A stretch of DNA of 64,000 nt from CALHVR01 sp963528625 (GCA_963528625.1 CAURVQ010000006.1:1-64000), one strand, 5' to 3'; positions 23,368-32,289 are shown, counted from the first letter of the stretch. A program made the numbers and translations. Notes: a model not told the origin generated them from the letters alone.

Positions 23368-24804
23368 ATGACAGAATCAATAATTAGTGTTGGGATAGAC
23401 ATAGGAACGTCAACAACTCAACTGATATTTAGTAAAATCTATATTGAAAATAGAGGATCGGCATTTAGCGTTCCACAAATAAAAATTGTTGGGAAAGAAG
23501 TTATTTACCGAAGTGAAATTTACGTAACACCTTTAGAAACTGAAACTAAAATAGATTCAAAAAAAGTAAAGCAACTAATTGAAAATGAGTATGTAAAAGC
23601 AAAAATCAAATATGATGATGTTTCAACAGGGGCTGTAATTATAACTGGTGACACTGCCAGAAAAGAAAATGCAAAAGAAGTATTAGAATCTCTAAGTGGG
23701 ATGGCTGGAGATTTTGTAGTTGCGACAGCAGGGCCTGATTTGGAAAGTATTATAGCTGGGAAAGGATCAGGAGCTTATACATATTCAGAAGAACACAATA
23801 CTAGTATTGTAAATTTTGATATTGGTGGAGGGACAACCAATATTGTTATATTCAATAGAGGAGAAGTAGAAGACACTACCTGCTTGGATATAGGTGGAAG
23901 ACTTATAAAATTTGATGAATATGGAAAAATTTATTATATCTTCAAAAAAATGTTTGATGTTGCAGAAGATGTAGGTGTAAAATTACAACTTGGAGAAAGA
24001 TTGACGGAAAATGACGCAAGAAAAATTTGTAGAAGAATGGGTCAGTTAATTTTTGAAAGTGTAGATATAATACCTAGAACGGAATTGTATAAAAAAATAG
24101 TAACAGATCAAGATTTTAGAAAAGATAGAATAAAAATAGCAAGTCATTCGTTTACAGGTGGAGTAGCAGATTATGTATATGGAAAAACAAATGAAAATTT
24201 ATTTGCATATGATGATATTGGAATAATTTTAGGACAAGAAATCTTAAAATTAATAAATGAATATGAAATAAATATGATTAAGTTGAATGAAACAATTGGA
24301 GCGACAGTAGTTGGAGCTGGAAGTCATACAACTGAAATAAGTGGAAGTACAATAACATATTCTGAAAATATCTTTCCAATAAAAAATATTCCAGTTTTAA
24401 AATTGAGTGAAAATGATGAATCAAAATCATTTGATGAAATTGAAAAAATATTGGAAAGTAAATTAGATTGGTTTAATTCTGAAAGTGTAAGCGACAAACA
24501 AAATGTTGCGTTAGCATTAAAAGGAAAACATAACATGGATTATTTAGACATTGTAAAATTATCAAAAATAATTTGTAATGTTGCAGTGAAAAAATTAAAT
24601 CGTGATAATCCAATAATAGTTATTGTTGAAAACGATATGGCTAAAGTGTTAGGGCAATGTATGAAATTAGAGCTACAGGGACAAGATTTAATTTGTATAG
24701 ATAAGGTAAAAGTGAGAGATGGAGATTATATAGATATAGGGGCTCCACTTGGAATGGGAAATGTTTTACCTGTAGTTGTAAAAACATTAGTATTCAGTTA
24801 TTAA
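23368..24804 (+). CDS. eutA: ethanolamine ammonia-lyase reactivating factor EutA
   Basis: ATPase that removes damaged cobalamin from EutBC. The 478 residues have an Hsp70/actin-like fold: phosphate-1 VGIDIGTSTTQLIFSK near residues 8-23, then TGDTARKENAKEV, phosphate-2 NFDIGGGTTNIVIF near 150-163, and ATVVGAGSHTTEISGST. The start is ATG 23368 with AGAAGGAGAGGTGTTT upstream; an upstream in-frame codon at 23323 lies within the repeat region. It leads the second half of the locus with eutBCLHQ. Confidence 0.95.
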   Translation: MTESIISVGIDIGTSTTQLIFSKIYIENRGSAFSVPQIKIVGKEVIYRSEIYVTPLETETKIDSKKVKQLIENEYVKAKIKYDDVSTGAVIITGDTARKENAKEVLESLSGMAGDFVVATAGPDLESIIAGKGSGAYTYSEEHNTSIVNFDIGGGTTNIVIFNRGEVEDTTCLDIGGRLIKFDEYGKIYYIFKKMFDVAEDVGVKLQLGERLTENDARKICRRMGQLIFESVDIIPRTELYKKIVTDQDFRKDRIKIASHSFTGGVADYVYGKTNENLFAYDDIGIILGQEILKLINEYEINMIKLNETIGATVVGAGSHTTEISGSTITYSENIFPIKNIPVLKLSENDESKSFDEIEKILESKLDWFNSESVSDKQNVALALKGKHNMDYLDIVKLSKIICNVAVKKLNRDNPIIVIVENDMAKVLGQCMKLELQGQDLICIDKVKVRDGDYIDIGAPLGMGNVLPVVVKTLVFSY

Positions 24805-24879
24805 ATTAAAATAGAAAATAAAAACGGTTATAAATAAAATAAAAAATATAATAAACAAAATAGTAAAAAGTTATTAATG

Positions 24880-24902
24880 TAAAGATTAGTAATAAATCTT
24901 TA
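24880..24902 (+). promoter_or_regulatory. hairpin next to the eutB ribosome binding site
   Basis: TAAAGATT (24880-24887) pairs with AATCTTTA (24895-24902) around a 7-base loop. GAGAGGTGAC, the eutB ribosome site, follows immediately. It may influence translation of the most heavily made enzyme subunit. Confidence 0.45.
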
Positions 24903-24920
24903 AGAGAGGTGACATATAAA

Positions 24921-26285
24921 ATGATATTAAAAACAAAATTATTTGGTCGTGTTTACGAATTTAAATCTTTAAAAGAAGTACTTGCAAAAGCTAATGAATT
25001 TAGATCAGGAGATGAATTGGCAGGAGTTAGTGCATTAACAGCAGAAGAAAGAGTCGCTGCAAAAGCAGTATTAGCAGAAGTGAAATTGTCAGATTTAAGA
25101 AATAATCCTGTTGTTCCTTATGAAGAAGATGAAGTTACTAGAATTATTCAAGATGATGTAAACGAAAAAATTTATGAAGAAATAAAAAACTGGACAGTTA
25201 GTGAATTAAGAGAATGGATTTTAGATTTAAAAACTGACGGTGCTATGATTCATAGAATAAGTAAAGGATTAACAAGTGAAATGGTAGCAGCAGTAGCTAA
25301 ATTAATGGGAAATATGGATTTAGTAGCTGCAGCAAGTAAAATAAGAATAAAAAAATTCTGTAATACAGAAATAGGTGGAGATAATATTTTAGCAGTAAGA
25401 TTACAACCTAACCATACAACAGATGATCCAGATGGAATTATGCTTTCAACTTATGAAGGATTGGCGTATGGAATGGGAGATGCATTAATTGGATTAAATC
25501 CAGTTGATGATAGTGTTGATAGTGTTAAAAGAGTATTAGAAAGATTCCATGAAATTAAAACAAAATGGGAAATTCCTACACAAATTTGTGTGTTAGCACA
25601 TGTTACAACACAAATGGAAGCTGTAAGAAAAGGTGCACCAACTGATTTAATTTTCCAAAGTATAGCTGGTACACAGAAAGGTAATGAAGCTTTTGGTATT
25701 GATGGTGCAATGATTGAAGAAGCAAGACAATTAGCTTTAAAACATGGAACTGCAACAGGACCAAATGTAATGTACTTTGAAACAGGGCAAGGATCTGAAT
25801 TATCATCAGAAGCTCATCATGGAGCAGACCAAGTAACATTAGAAGCAAGATGTTATGGATTTGCTAAAAGATTTGATCCATTTATAGTAAATACAGTTGT
25901 TGGATTTATTGGACCAGAATATTTATACAATAGTAAACAAGTAATTAGAGCTGGGTTAGAAGACCACTTTATGGGTAAATTAACAGGAATTTCAATGGGA
26001 GTAGATGCATGTTACACTAACCATATGAAAGCTGATCAAAATGATATTGAAAACTTAGAAATGTTATTGACTGTAGCAGGAGTAAATTACTTTATGGGTA
26101 TTCCAGCTGGGGACGATATAATGTTGAACTATCAAACTTCTCCATATCATGACAATGCAACATTGAGAAATGTATGTAATAAGAGACCAATTAAACCGTT
26201 TGAGGAATGGTTAGAAAAAATGGGAATTATGAAAGATGGAAGACTTACAGAAAGAGCAGGAGATGCTTCAATTTTCTTAAAATAG
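24921..26285 (+). CDS. eutB: ethanolamine ammonia-lyase large subunit
   Basis: Catalytic TIM-barrel subunit of the adenosylcobalamin-dependent lyase that splits ethanolamine to acetaldehyde and ammonia. At 454 residues it has the typical length. Family sequence includes LKTKLFGRVYEFKSLKEVLA, RLQPNHTTDDPDGIMLSTYE, YFETGQGSELSSEAHHGADQ and GIPAGDDIMLNYQT. The start is ATG 24921 after GAGAGGTGACATATAAA, 12 bases inside a slightly longer frame. It is followed by eutC after 15 bases. Confidence 0.97.
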   Translation: MILKTKLFGRVYEFKSLKEVLAKANEFRSGDELAGVSALTAEERVAAKAVLAEVKLSDLRNNPVVPYEEDEVTRIIQDDVNEKIYEEIKNWTVSELREWILDLKTDGAMIHRISKGLTSEMVAAVAKLMGNMDLVAAASKIRIKKFCNTEIGGDNILAVRLQPNHTTDDPDGIMLSTYEGLAYGMGDALIGLNPVDDSVDSVKRVLERFHEIKTKWEIPTQICVLAHVTTQMEAVRKGAPTDLIFQSIAGTQKGNEAFGIDGAMIEEARQLALKHGTATGPNVMYFETGQGSELSSEAHHGADQVTLEARCYGFAKRFDPFIVNTVVGFIGPEYLYNSKQVIRAGLEDHFMGKLTGISMGVDACYTNHMKADQNDIENLEMLLTVAGVNYFMGIPAGDDIMLNYQTSPYHDNATLRNVCNKRPIKPFEEWLEKMGIMKDGRLTERAGDASIFLK

Positions 26286-26300
26286 TAGGAGGAAGATGAG

Positions 26301-27188
26301 ATGTTAACAGAAAAAGAATTAAAAGATGTAATAGCAAAAGTAATAGGTGAAATGGGAAATGAAAATTCAAATAGTTCAGAAATAATTTCTAAAGTTGTAG
26401 AAGAAGTTTCTTCAGGAGTTGAAGAAGGAGAATTAAAAGATATTGGAGCTATAAATATTAAAGATCAAATGTTAGTTAATAATCCTGAAAATGTTGAAGA
26501 ATATATGAAATTAAAACAAAGAACTTCAGCAAGATTAGGGATTGGAAGAGCAGGGACAAGATTTAAAACAGATGTATTATTAAGATTTAGAGCTGACCAT
26601 GCTGCAGCACAAGATGCAGTGTTTAATGATGTTCCAGAATCATTATTAGAAGAAGTTGGATTGTTTGAAGTTTTATCAGAATGTGAAAGTAGAGACCAAT
26701 ATGTAACAAGACCAGATTTAGGTAGAAAAATTGGAGCTGAAGGAATTAAAGTTATAAATGAAAAATGTAAAAAAAATCCAACAGTTCAAATAGTTGTAGC
26801 AGATGGACTAAGTTCAACAGCTATTGAAGCAAATATTAAAAATATTTTACCAGCGATTGAAAATGGATTAAAAGGATATGGAATTGAATATGGAACAACT
26901 TTCTTTGTAAAATATGGAAGAGTTGGAGCAGGAGATCATGTTGGAGAGTTGGTAAATGCTGATGTTGTTTGTATTTTAATAGGTGAAAGACCAGGATTGA
27001 CAACAGCAGAAAGTATGAGTGCTTATATTACTTATAAAGCAAGAGTTGGAATTGCAGAAGCAAAAAGAACAGTTGTGTCAAATATTCATAGAGATGGGAC
27101 ACCGGCAGCTGAAGCAGGAGCACATATTGCAACATTAATCAAAAAAATATTAGATGCAAAAGCATCAGGACAAGATTTAAAATTATAG
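26301..27188 (+). CDS. eutC: ethanolamine ammonia-lyase small subunit
   Basis: Small subunit that completes the cobalamin-binding site of EutBC. Of 295 residues, the first 20 (LTEKELKDVIAKVIGEMGNE) form an amphipathic targeting helix followed by a flexible linker. The conserved body includes RTSARLGIGRAGTRFKTDVL, LRFRADHAAAQDAVF, VADGLSSTAIEANI and ILIGERPGLTTAESMSAYIT. The start ATG 26301 follows TAGGAGGAAGATGAG. Confidence 0.97.
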   Translation: MLTEKELKDVIAKVIGEMGNENSNSSEIISKVVEEVSSGVEEGELKDIGAINIKDQMLVNNPENVEEYMKLKQRTSARLGIGRAGTRFKTDVLLRFRADHAAAQDAVFNDVPESLLEEVGLFEVLSECESRDQYVTRPDLGRKIGAEGIKVINEKCKKNPTVQIVVADGLSSTAIEANIKNILPAIENGLKGYGIEYGTTFFVKYGRVGAGDHVGELVNADVVCILIGERPGLTTAESMSAYITYKARVGIAEAKRTVVSNIHRDGTPAAEAGAHIATLIKKILDAKASGQDLKL

Positions 27189-27218
27189 TTAATAATATAT
27201 TTTCTTAGGAGGAGAAAC

Positions 27219-27869
27219 ATGAAAGGTGATAAATTAAAAGTTAGCGTTTTAGCAACAAGAATTATTCCTAATGTAGACGCAGGAATGGTAAAAGAATTAA
27301 ATCTACCAGCAGATCATAGAAGTATAGCAATTTTAACAGCAGATTGTGATGATGTTACTTATACAGCATTAGATGAAGCTACTAAAAAAGCAGCAGTAAA
27401 AGTAGCATATGCGAAATCATTTTATGGTGGAGCAGCTAATGCAAATACAAAATTAGCAGGAGAAGTAATTGGAATTTTATCAGGACCAAATCCAGCAGAA
27501 GTTAGAAGTGGATTAGATGCAGCAGTTGACTTTATAGAAAATGGAGCTACATTTATAAGTGCAAATGATGATGACAGTATCGCATATTATGCACACTGCA
27601 TTTCAAGAACAGGAAGTTATTTGTCTGAAACAGCAGGGATTGAGGAAGGAGAGGCTTTAGCATATTTAATTGCACCGCCTTTAGAAGCAATGTACGCTTT
27701 AGATATAGCATTAAAAGCAGCTAATGTAAACTTAGTAGCATTCTTTGGACCACCTTCAGAAACAAACTTTGGTGGTGGACTTTTAACTGGAAGCCAATCA
27801 GCATGTCAATCAGCATGTGATGCATTTGCAGAAGCAGTTAAAGCAGTGGCAGATAGACCTATAGATTAA
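27219..27869 (+). CDS. eutL: microcompartment shell protein EutL
   Basis: Tandem-BMC trimeric shell protein with a gated central pore, thought to pass larger molecules such as cofactors. The 216 residues carry two BMC repeats: the first includes IIPNVDAGMVKELNLPADH and ILTADCDDVTYTALDEATK, the second ALDIALKAANVNLVAFFG with PPSETNFGGGLLTGSQSAC. The start ATG 27219 follows TTAGGAGGAGAAAC. A strong hairpin without a T tract lies just downstream, before eutH. Confidence 0.96.
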   Translation: MKGDKLKVSVLATRIIPNVDAGMVKELNLPADHRSIAILTADCDDVTYTALDEATKKAAVKVAYAKSFYGGAANANTKLAGEVIGILSGPNPAEVRSGLDAAVDFIENGATFISANDDDSIAYYAHCISRTGSYLSETAGIEEGEALAYLIAPPLEAMYALDIALKAANVNLVAFFGPPSETNFGGGLLTGSQSACQSACDAFAEAVKAVADRPID

Positions 27870-27894
27870 TTAAGAAAAATGTTATAAATTTATA

Positions 27895-27921
27895 AAGGCT
27901 AGGAACAATTTTCTTAGCCTT
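27895..27921 (+). promoter_or_regulatory. strong hairpin between eutL and eutH
   Basis: AAGGCTAGGAA pairs with TTCTTAGCCTT (11 bp with one G-T pair) around CAATT. AAAATATC follows instead of T, so this is not a classic terminator. It may be an RNA-processing or stability element in the eut transcript. Confidence 0.55.
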
Positions 27922-27984
27922 AAAATATCTAAAAAATACATATAATAATTTATTAAATAGAATGTTATGTTAGGAGATGACACA

Positions 27985-29079
27985 ATGGGAATAGACAAAA
28001 TAATCATTATAATAATGACTATCTTTATGGTAGTTGGTGGAGTAGATAAAATTATAGGGAATAAATTTGGATATGGAGAAAAATTTGAAGAAGGAATTAT
28101 GGCAATGGGTGCTTTAGCCGTTGCGATGGTTGGAATAATTTCATTAGCTCCAGTTTTAGGAAATATTTTAACTCCAATAGTAGCACCTATTTATTCTGCT
28201 TTAGGAGCAGATCCAGCAATGTTTGCTACCACTTTATTAGCAAATGATATGGGTGGAGCACCACTTGCTTTATCAATGGCAAAAGATGCACAAGCTGGGT
28301 TGTTTGCAGCATTTATATTAGGAGCTATGATGGGACCAACAATAGTATTTACTATTCCAGTAGCTTTAGGAATAATTGAAAAAGAAGATAAACCATTTTT
28401 AGCGAAAGGTATTTTATCAGGAATTGTTACAATACCAATAGGATGTTTTGTAGGAGGTTTAGTAGCAGGATTCCCAATTGGACTTATTTTAGCTAATTTA
28501 GTACCAATAATAATTGTTGCAGCTTTAATTGTTTTAGGATTAATATTTATACCAGAAAAAATGACAAAAGGATTTGCAGTATTTGGACAAGCAGTAGTAA
28601 TAGTTATCACAATTGGATTAATTGCAGCAATAGTTGAAGCATTGACAGGATTTGTTGTAATTCCTGGAATGGCACCAATTACAGAAGGATTAGGAACAGT
28701 TGGAGCGATTGCAATTGTATTAGCAGGAGCATATCCATTAGTTCATTTCATCACACAAGTATTTGGAAAACCATTAGAAGTATTAGGAAAAAGTTTAGGA
28801 ATGAATGAAGTAGGTGCAGCAGGATTAGTTGCAACATTAGCAAATAATATTCCAATGTTTGGAATCTTAAAAGACATGGATGAAAATGGTAAAGTTATGA
28901 ATATTGCATTTGCAGTAAGTGCAGCTTTCGTATTTGGAGATCATTTAGGATTTACTGCAGGATTTGCTGAAGGAAAATATACTCAAATGATTTTCCCTAT
29001 GATTGTAGGAAAATTAGTAGCAGGAATAACAGCTATTTTTGTAGCAAAAATATTATTCTGCAAAAAAACATCTAAGTAA
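27985..29079 (+). CDS. eutH: ethanolamine transporter EutH
   Basis: Inner-membrane protein that helps ethanolamine enter the cell. About 364 residues with ten or more hydrophobic segments, for example IIIIIMTIFMVVGGVDKIIG at the N-terminus and IVGKLVAGITAIFVAKILF at the C-terminus. The conserved stretches ANDMGGAPLALSMAKD, LGAMMGPTIVFTIPVALG and FGDHLGFTAGF are EutH-specific. The start is ATG 27985, with TTAGGAGATGACACA upstream. It is part of the eutA-Q half of the locus. Confidence 0.95.
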   Translation: MGIDKIIIIIMTIFMVVGGVDKIIGNKFGYGEKFEEGIMAMGALAVAMVGIISLAPVLGNILTPIVAPIYSALGADPAMFATTLLANDMGGAPLALSMAKDAQAGLFAAFILGAMMGPTIVFTIPVALGIIEKEDKPFLAKGILSGIVTIPIGCFVGGLVAGFPIGLILANLVPIIIVAALIVLGLIFIPEKMTKGFAVFGQAVVIVITIGLIAAIVEALTGFVVIPGMAPITEGLGTVGAIAIVLAGAYPLVHFITQVFGKPLEVLGKSLGMNEVGAAGLVATLANNIPMFGILKDMDENGKVMNIAFAVSAAFVFGDHLGFTAGFAEGKYTQMIFPMIVGKLVAGITAIFVAKILFCKKTSK

Positions 29080-29183
29080 TATTAATATAAAAATAAATTT
29101 AGTTTGAGATAAAAAGACTAATTATTTTGTTAATAAAAAAAGGGGAGAATAATAGAAGTTCATATTATTAGGAGGAAAATGAA

Positions 29184-29642
29184 ATGGATTTGAAAAATAT
29201 TGACAGAGAAACTTTAGAAAAAATATTGAAAAAAGTTGTAGCTGAAGAGTTAAGTAAAAAAGTATCTACATTTGAAAAATATATTGATAAAAGTGGTGTT
29301 GGAGTAATTAAAACTTCAACTGTAAAACCAGAGCCTTTTGACACTGGGAAACCGGGAGATAAAGTGTTTTTAACAGATGTTTTATCATTAGATGAAAGTG
29401 AAAGATTAGGATGTGGAATTATGGAAATGGAAGAGACTGCATTTGATTGGACATTAAATTATGATGAAATTGATTATGTTATTGATGGAACACTTGAAAT
29501 AATAATAGATGGAAAAACGGTAACAGGAAATAGAGGAGATATTTTATTTATTCCTAAAGGATCAAAAATACAGTTTTCTGCACCAAATTTTGCTAGATTT
29601 ATGTATGTTGTTTACCCTGCAAATTGGAATGAACAAGCATAA
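29184..29642 (+). CDS. eutQ: EutQ, cupin domain only
   Basis: A 152-residue protein. Residues 1-28 form an amphipathic helix (RETLEKILKKVVAEELSKKV) of encapsulation-peptide type. The rest is the EutQ cupin with GIMEMEETAFDWTLNYDEID, YVIDGTLEIIIDGKTV and GDILFIPKGSKIQFSA. Salmonella EutQ has an extra N-terminal module before the cupin; that module is missing here and a similar one is encoded separately at 21805. EutQ has been reported to have acetate kinase activity and to affect microcompartment assembly. The start ATG 29184 follows TTAGGAGGAAAATGAA. It closes the eut locus. Confidence 0.92.
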   Translation: MDLKNIDRETLEKILKKVVAEELSKKVSTFEKYIDKSGVGVIKTSTVKPEPFDTGKPGDKVFLTDVLSLDESERLGCGIMEMEETAFDWTLNYDEIDYVIDGTLEIIIDGKTVTGNRGDILFIPKGSKIQFSAPNFARFMYVVYPANWNEQA

Positions 29643-29687
29643 ATAAATTAGCCATTAATATACTCTCAAAAATTTATATAAATACAA

Positions 29688-29725
29688 AAAAATGGATGTA
29701 CGATTTCAGTATATCCATTTTTATT
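29688..29725. terminator. bidirectional terminator at the end of the eut locus
   Basis: AAAAATGGATGT (29688-29699) pairs with ATATCCATTTTT (29711-29722) and both sides carry A/T tracts. It serves eutQ and the converging DUF2147 gene. Confidence 0.8.
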
Positions 29726-29779
29726 AAAATTATAAGTTATATTCAAACAATAAAAAATAAAATTCTTATTTACTTAAAA

Positions 29780-30232
29780 TTATTTGTATCTTCTCCAAAT
29801 TTGAGTTTTACCGATAACTTTTAATCCAGCTAAATGTCCTCTAACTTTTAAAGAGCCATCTGATTGTAATTCCATGAAACAAGCATAAGATTTTCCTGTA
29901 GAAGGATCATAAATTTTACCATTTTCATATTTTTTTGTTTTTTCATTATATGTAAAATCACTGACAAAGTCGATTCCTTCTAAAGTACGATTTCTTTTTG
30001 AAGCATCAGGATTTTTATGGTCTTTTCTTAATTCTCCTTTATCATCAAATCTTTGTTCTAATTGATGAATTTTACCATAAACCTTTCCATTTTTTTCATA
30101 AATGTCCACAATAATTCTGTTTCCATTACTTCCTTTTTCAGTAATCCATCTTCCGTAGGCATCACTCTTTGCAGCAAAGGCAGCTAAAGGAAAGATTAAT
30201 AAAAATAATAATAAATTTAATAATTTTTTCAT
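29780..30232 (-). CDS. secreted DUF2147 family protein
   Basis: A 150-residue exported protein. The signal peptide MKKLLNLLLFLLIFPLAAFA is cleaved probably after residue 20. The mature part begins YGRWITEKGSNGNRIIVDIY, the DUF2147 lipocalin-like signature (G-x-W-x-T-x-x-G...), and continues with GIDFVSDFTYNEKTKKYENG, YDPSTGKSYAC and LKVRGHLAGLKVIGKTQIWR. The fold is probably a small beta-barrel in the envelope; the ligand is unknown. The start codon at 30232 is preceded on the minus strand by GTGTGAGGTATAGAA. Confidence 0.93.
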   Translation of the reverse strand: MKKLLNLLLFLLIFPLAAFAAKSDAYGRWITEKGSNGNRIIVDIYEKNGKVYGKIHQLEQRFDDKGELRKDHKNPDASKRNRTLEGIDFVSDFTYNEKTKKYENGKIYDPSTGKSYACFMELQSDGSLKVRGHLAGLKVIGKTQIWRRYK

Positions 30233-30421
30233 TTCTATACCTCACACATGTTATTTATAAATTATAGTAACAAAAAATGAGAAAAAAGTCAAATAAAAAA
30301 TTTTTTAAAATAAAATTTGAAAGAATAAAAAATTATAATAAGAAGCAAAAGTATAAACTATTATTATAAAAAATATAAAAATTTGCTATAATAAGAAAGA
30401 AAAAATAGAGAGGAAAATAAA

Positions 30422-31117
30422 ATGAAAAAAATAGAAAAAACTATAGCAAACAAGAAAAATATAATATTTTTAAATGAAGAGACAGAATATATTTTGATAC
30501 AACCGGTAGATGAAAATGATATGAAAGAACTGGATTTACAAATGGAATACATTATAGCAAATATTGATAAAAAAGTAAGTTTATTTGCATTTGAAGTAAA
30601 AGACTGGAACTTAGAATTGACACCGTGGGAAATGCCTTTAATTTTTGGGAAGGGAAATTTTGGGACTGGAGCGAAAGATACTTTAGATTGGATACAAAAA
30701 GATTTAATTTCACAAATTGAAAAAGAATTTTTTGCAAATAATGAGAAAAAAATAAAATATATTTTAGGAGGATATTCATTAGCAGGGTTATTCGCATTAT
30801 GGACAGGGTATCAAGAAAATGAGTTTGTAGCGATAAATGCTGCATCTCCTTCAGTGTGGTATAAAGATTGGGTTTCATATATATTTAAAAATAATCCTAT
30901 TTCAAATACAATTTATTTGAGCTTAGGAAATACAGAAGAGAAAAGTAAAAATCAAATAATATCTAAAGTTAAGGAAAATATTGAAATACAATTTGAAAAC
31001 TTAAAAACACATGAAAATATAAAAAATGTTATTTTAGAATGGAATGAAGGGAATCATTTTAAAGATTCAGGTCTTAGAACGGCAAAAGGTTTTGTTTGGT
31101 GCTTGAAAAATATTTAA
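30422..31117 (+). CDS. alpha/beta hydrolase (esterase-like)
   Basis: A 231-residue cytosolic protein without a signal peptide. The nucleophile elbow is LGGYSLAGLFALW with Ser119. ASPSVWYKDW and the later YLSLGNTEEKSK with a terminal EWNEGNHF (probable catalytic His) fit the esterase D/enterochelin-esterase-like branch of the fold. The substrate is unknown. The start ATG 30422 follows GAGAGGAAAATAAA. Monocistronic, ending in a bidirectional terminator. Confidence 0.8.
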   Translation: MKKIEKTIANKKNIIFLNEETEYILIQPVDENDMKELDLQMEYIIANIDKKVSLFAFEVKDWNLELTPWEMPLIFGKGNFGTGAKDTLDWIQKDLISQIEKEFFANNEKKIKYILGGYSLAGLFALWTGYQENEFVAINAASPSVWYKDWVSYIFKNNPISNTIYLSLGNTEEKSKNQIISKVKENIEIQFENLKTHENIKNVILEWNEGNHFKDSGLRTAKGFVWCLKNI

Positions 31118-31205
31118 GAATTATATATAAAAATGTTGACAATAAAAAATAAATTTGATACAAGAAATTTGATAATCAAAATTGAATTGGTTAAATAATA
31201 GTTAA

Positions 31206-31245
31206 AAAATAGAGAACTTTGCCAATAAGCTCTCTATTTTAATTT
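31206..31245. terminator. bidirectional terminator
   Basis: AAAATAGAGA (31206-31215) pairs with TCTCTATTTT (31231-31240) and the stem is flanked by A/T runs, between the hydrolase and the converging ogt-like gene. Confidence 0.8.
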
Positions 31246-31272
31246 TATATAAGTAAACTGTAAAGAAAAGTT

Positions 31273-31770
31273 TTATTTCTTCAAATAATTTTTTTCTAAA
31301 TTTAATAGAAATTCTTTTATTTCAATACCACCGTTATAGCCAACCATTTTTTTGTTAAATCCAATAACACGATGACAAGGAATAAAAATAGGAAGAGGAT
31401 TTTTATTGTTTGCCATGCCAACAGCACGATAAGCATTTGGATTTTGAATAAAAATAGCGATTTCTTTATAAGTTTTGGTATTGCCATATTGAATTTGAGC
31501 TAGTGCATCCCAAACTTTATTTTGAAAATCAGTTCCAGTTTTTGCAAATGGTAAGTCAAAATATTTTCTTTTTCCATTAAAATATTCGTAAAGTTGTAAC
31601 CAAGCCTCTTTAATTAATTTTGTTTCAATTTCTAAATATTTATTGCTATTTTTAATTTCTTCAATTTCATAATGAAAAAATAAATCTGTGATTTTATTGT
31701 TGTATTCAGCAATTCCTATTGTTTGAAGGAGAGGAAGCTCAGTGTCATAAAAATAAACTTTTTTAATCAT
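31273..31770 (-). CDS. ogt: methylated-DNA--protein-cysteine methyltransferase
   Basis: Suicide repair protein that removes alkyl groups from O6-alkylguanine in DNA. The 165 residues carry the active-site motif IPCHRVIG with acceptor Cys132, the helix-turn-helix region VWDALAQIQYGNTKTYKEIA and the Asn hinge in VGMANNKNP. The N-terminal third is the variable domain. The start codon at 31770 is preceded by ACAGGAGTTAAT on the minus strand. It stands alone without an adaptive-response regulator. Confidence 0.93.
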   Translation of the reverse strand: MIKKVYFYDTELPLLQTIGIAEYNNKITDLFFHYEIEEIKNSNKYLEIETKLIKEAWLQLYEYFNGKRKYFDLPFAKTGTDFQNKVWDALAQIQYGNTKTYKEIAIFIQNPNAYRAVGMANNKNPLPIFIPCHRVIGFNKKMVGYNGGIEIKEFLLNLEKNYLKK

Positions 31771-31856
31771 ATTAACTCCTGTGATTATTATTTATAATTT
31801 TATAATAATATAAAAAATATGTCAAGAAGTCATAAAAAACAAAATTAAATAGTTTT

Positions 31857-32147
31857 ATGGCATTAATTTTTCTTATGATAGCCTCAGTAATAAATATTAT
31901 TTTAGACATATATTTCATAAAAGATTTGTACATGAGAATAGTAGGGGCTACCGTTGTTACTGTAATTACTCAATTTGTATCTGTAATATGTTGTATAGTT
32001 TATATCTATAAAAAAGTTTATATTTTAATTTCAAGTATAATTAAAATATTTAGGAAAATATTTTTTGTAATAGTTATAATTGTAAAAATAGGAACGTTTG
32101 TAATTATGATTTGTGAGCCACTAATTTGGATTTTAATGACAATCTAG
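31857..32147 (+). pseudogene. fragment of a MATE-family efflux transporter
   Basis: A 96-codon open stretch. Its start is similar to an internal part of MATE transporters: ASVINIILDIYFIKDLYMRI, VGATVVTVITQFVSVIC and CIVYIYKK correspond to the 'N-x-x-L-D..GAA.AT..sq...' region before the central loop. The N-terminal five helices and everything after this region are missing, and there is no ribosome site before the ATG. The second half has drifted into generic hydrophobic sequence. It is a gene relic. Confidence 0.65.
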
Positions 32148-32197
32148 TTAATTTATTCGTTTAGAAATAATGAATTTATAAAAGAAATATAAATAAA

Positions 32198-32272
32198 AAG
32201 AAATTCTTTAAGGAAAAAGATTTTAAACTAATATTTATTGTTTGTTTCAATTTCTTAAAGAATTTCTTATTT
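32198..32272 (-). terminator. terminator of the htrA gene
   Basis: AAGAAATTCTTTAAGGA (32198-32214) pairs with 32252-32268 (about 16 bp) around a 37-base loop. On the minus strand a T-rich tail follows. Confidence 0.7.
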
Positions 32273-32289
32273 TATAAATTAAGTTTTTA

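Noticed and set aside
28191..28610. 139-codon open frame on the minus strand
   Set aside because: It lies entirely opposite eutH, a clear EutH family member. It has no ribosome site and its composition (Ile, Asn, Ala, Pro rich) is the mirror of a hydrophobic gene.
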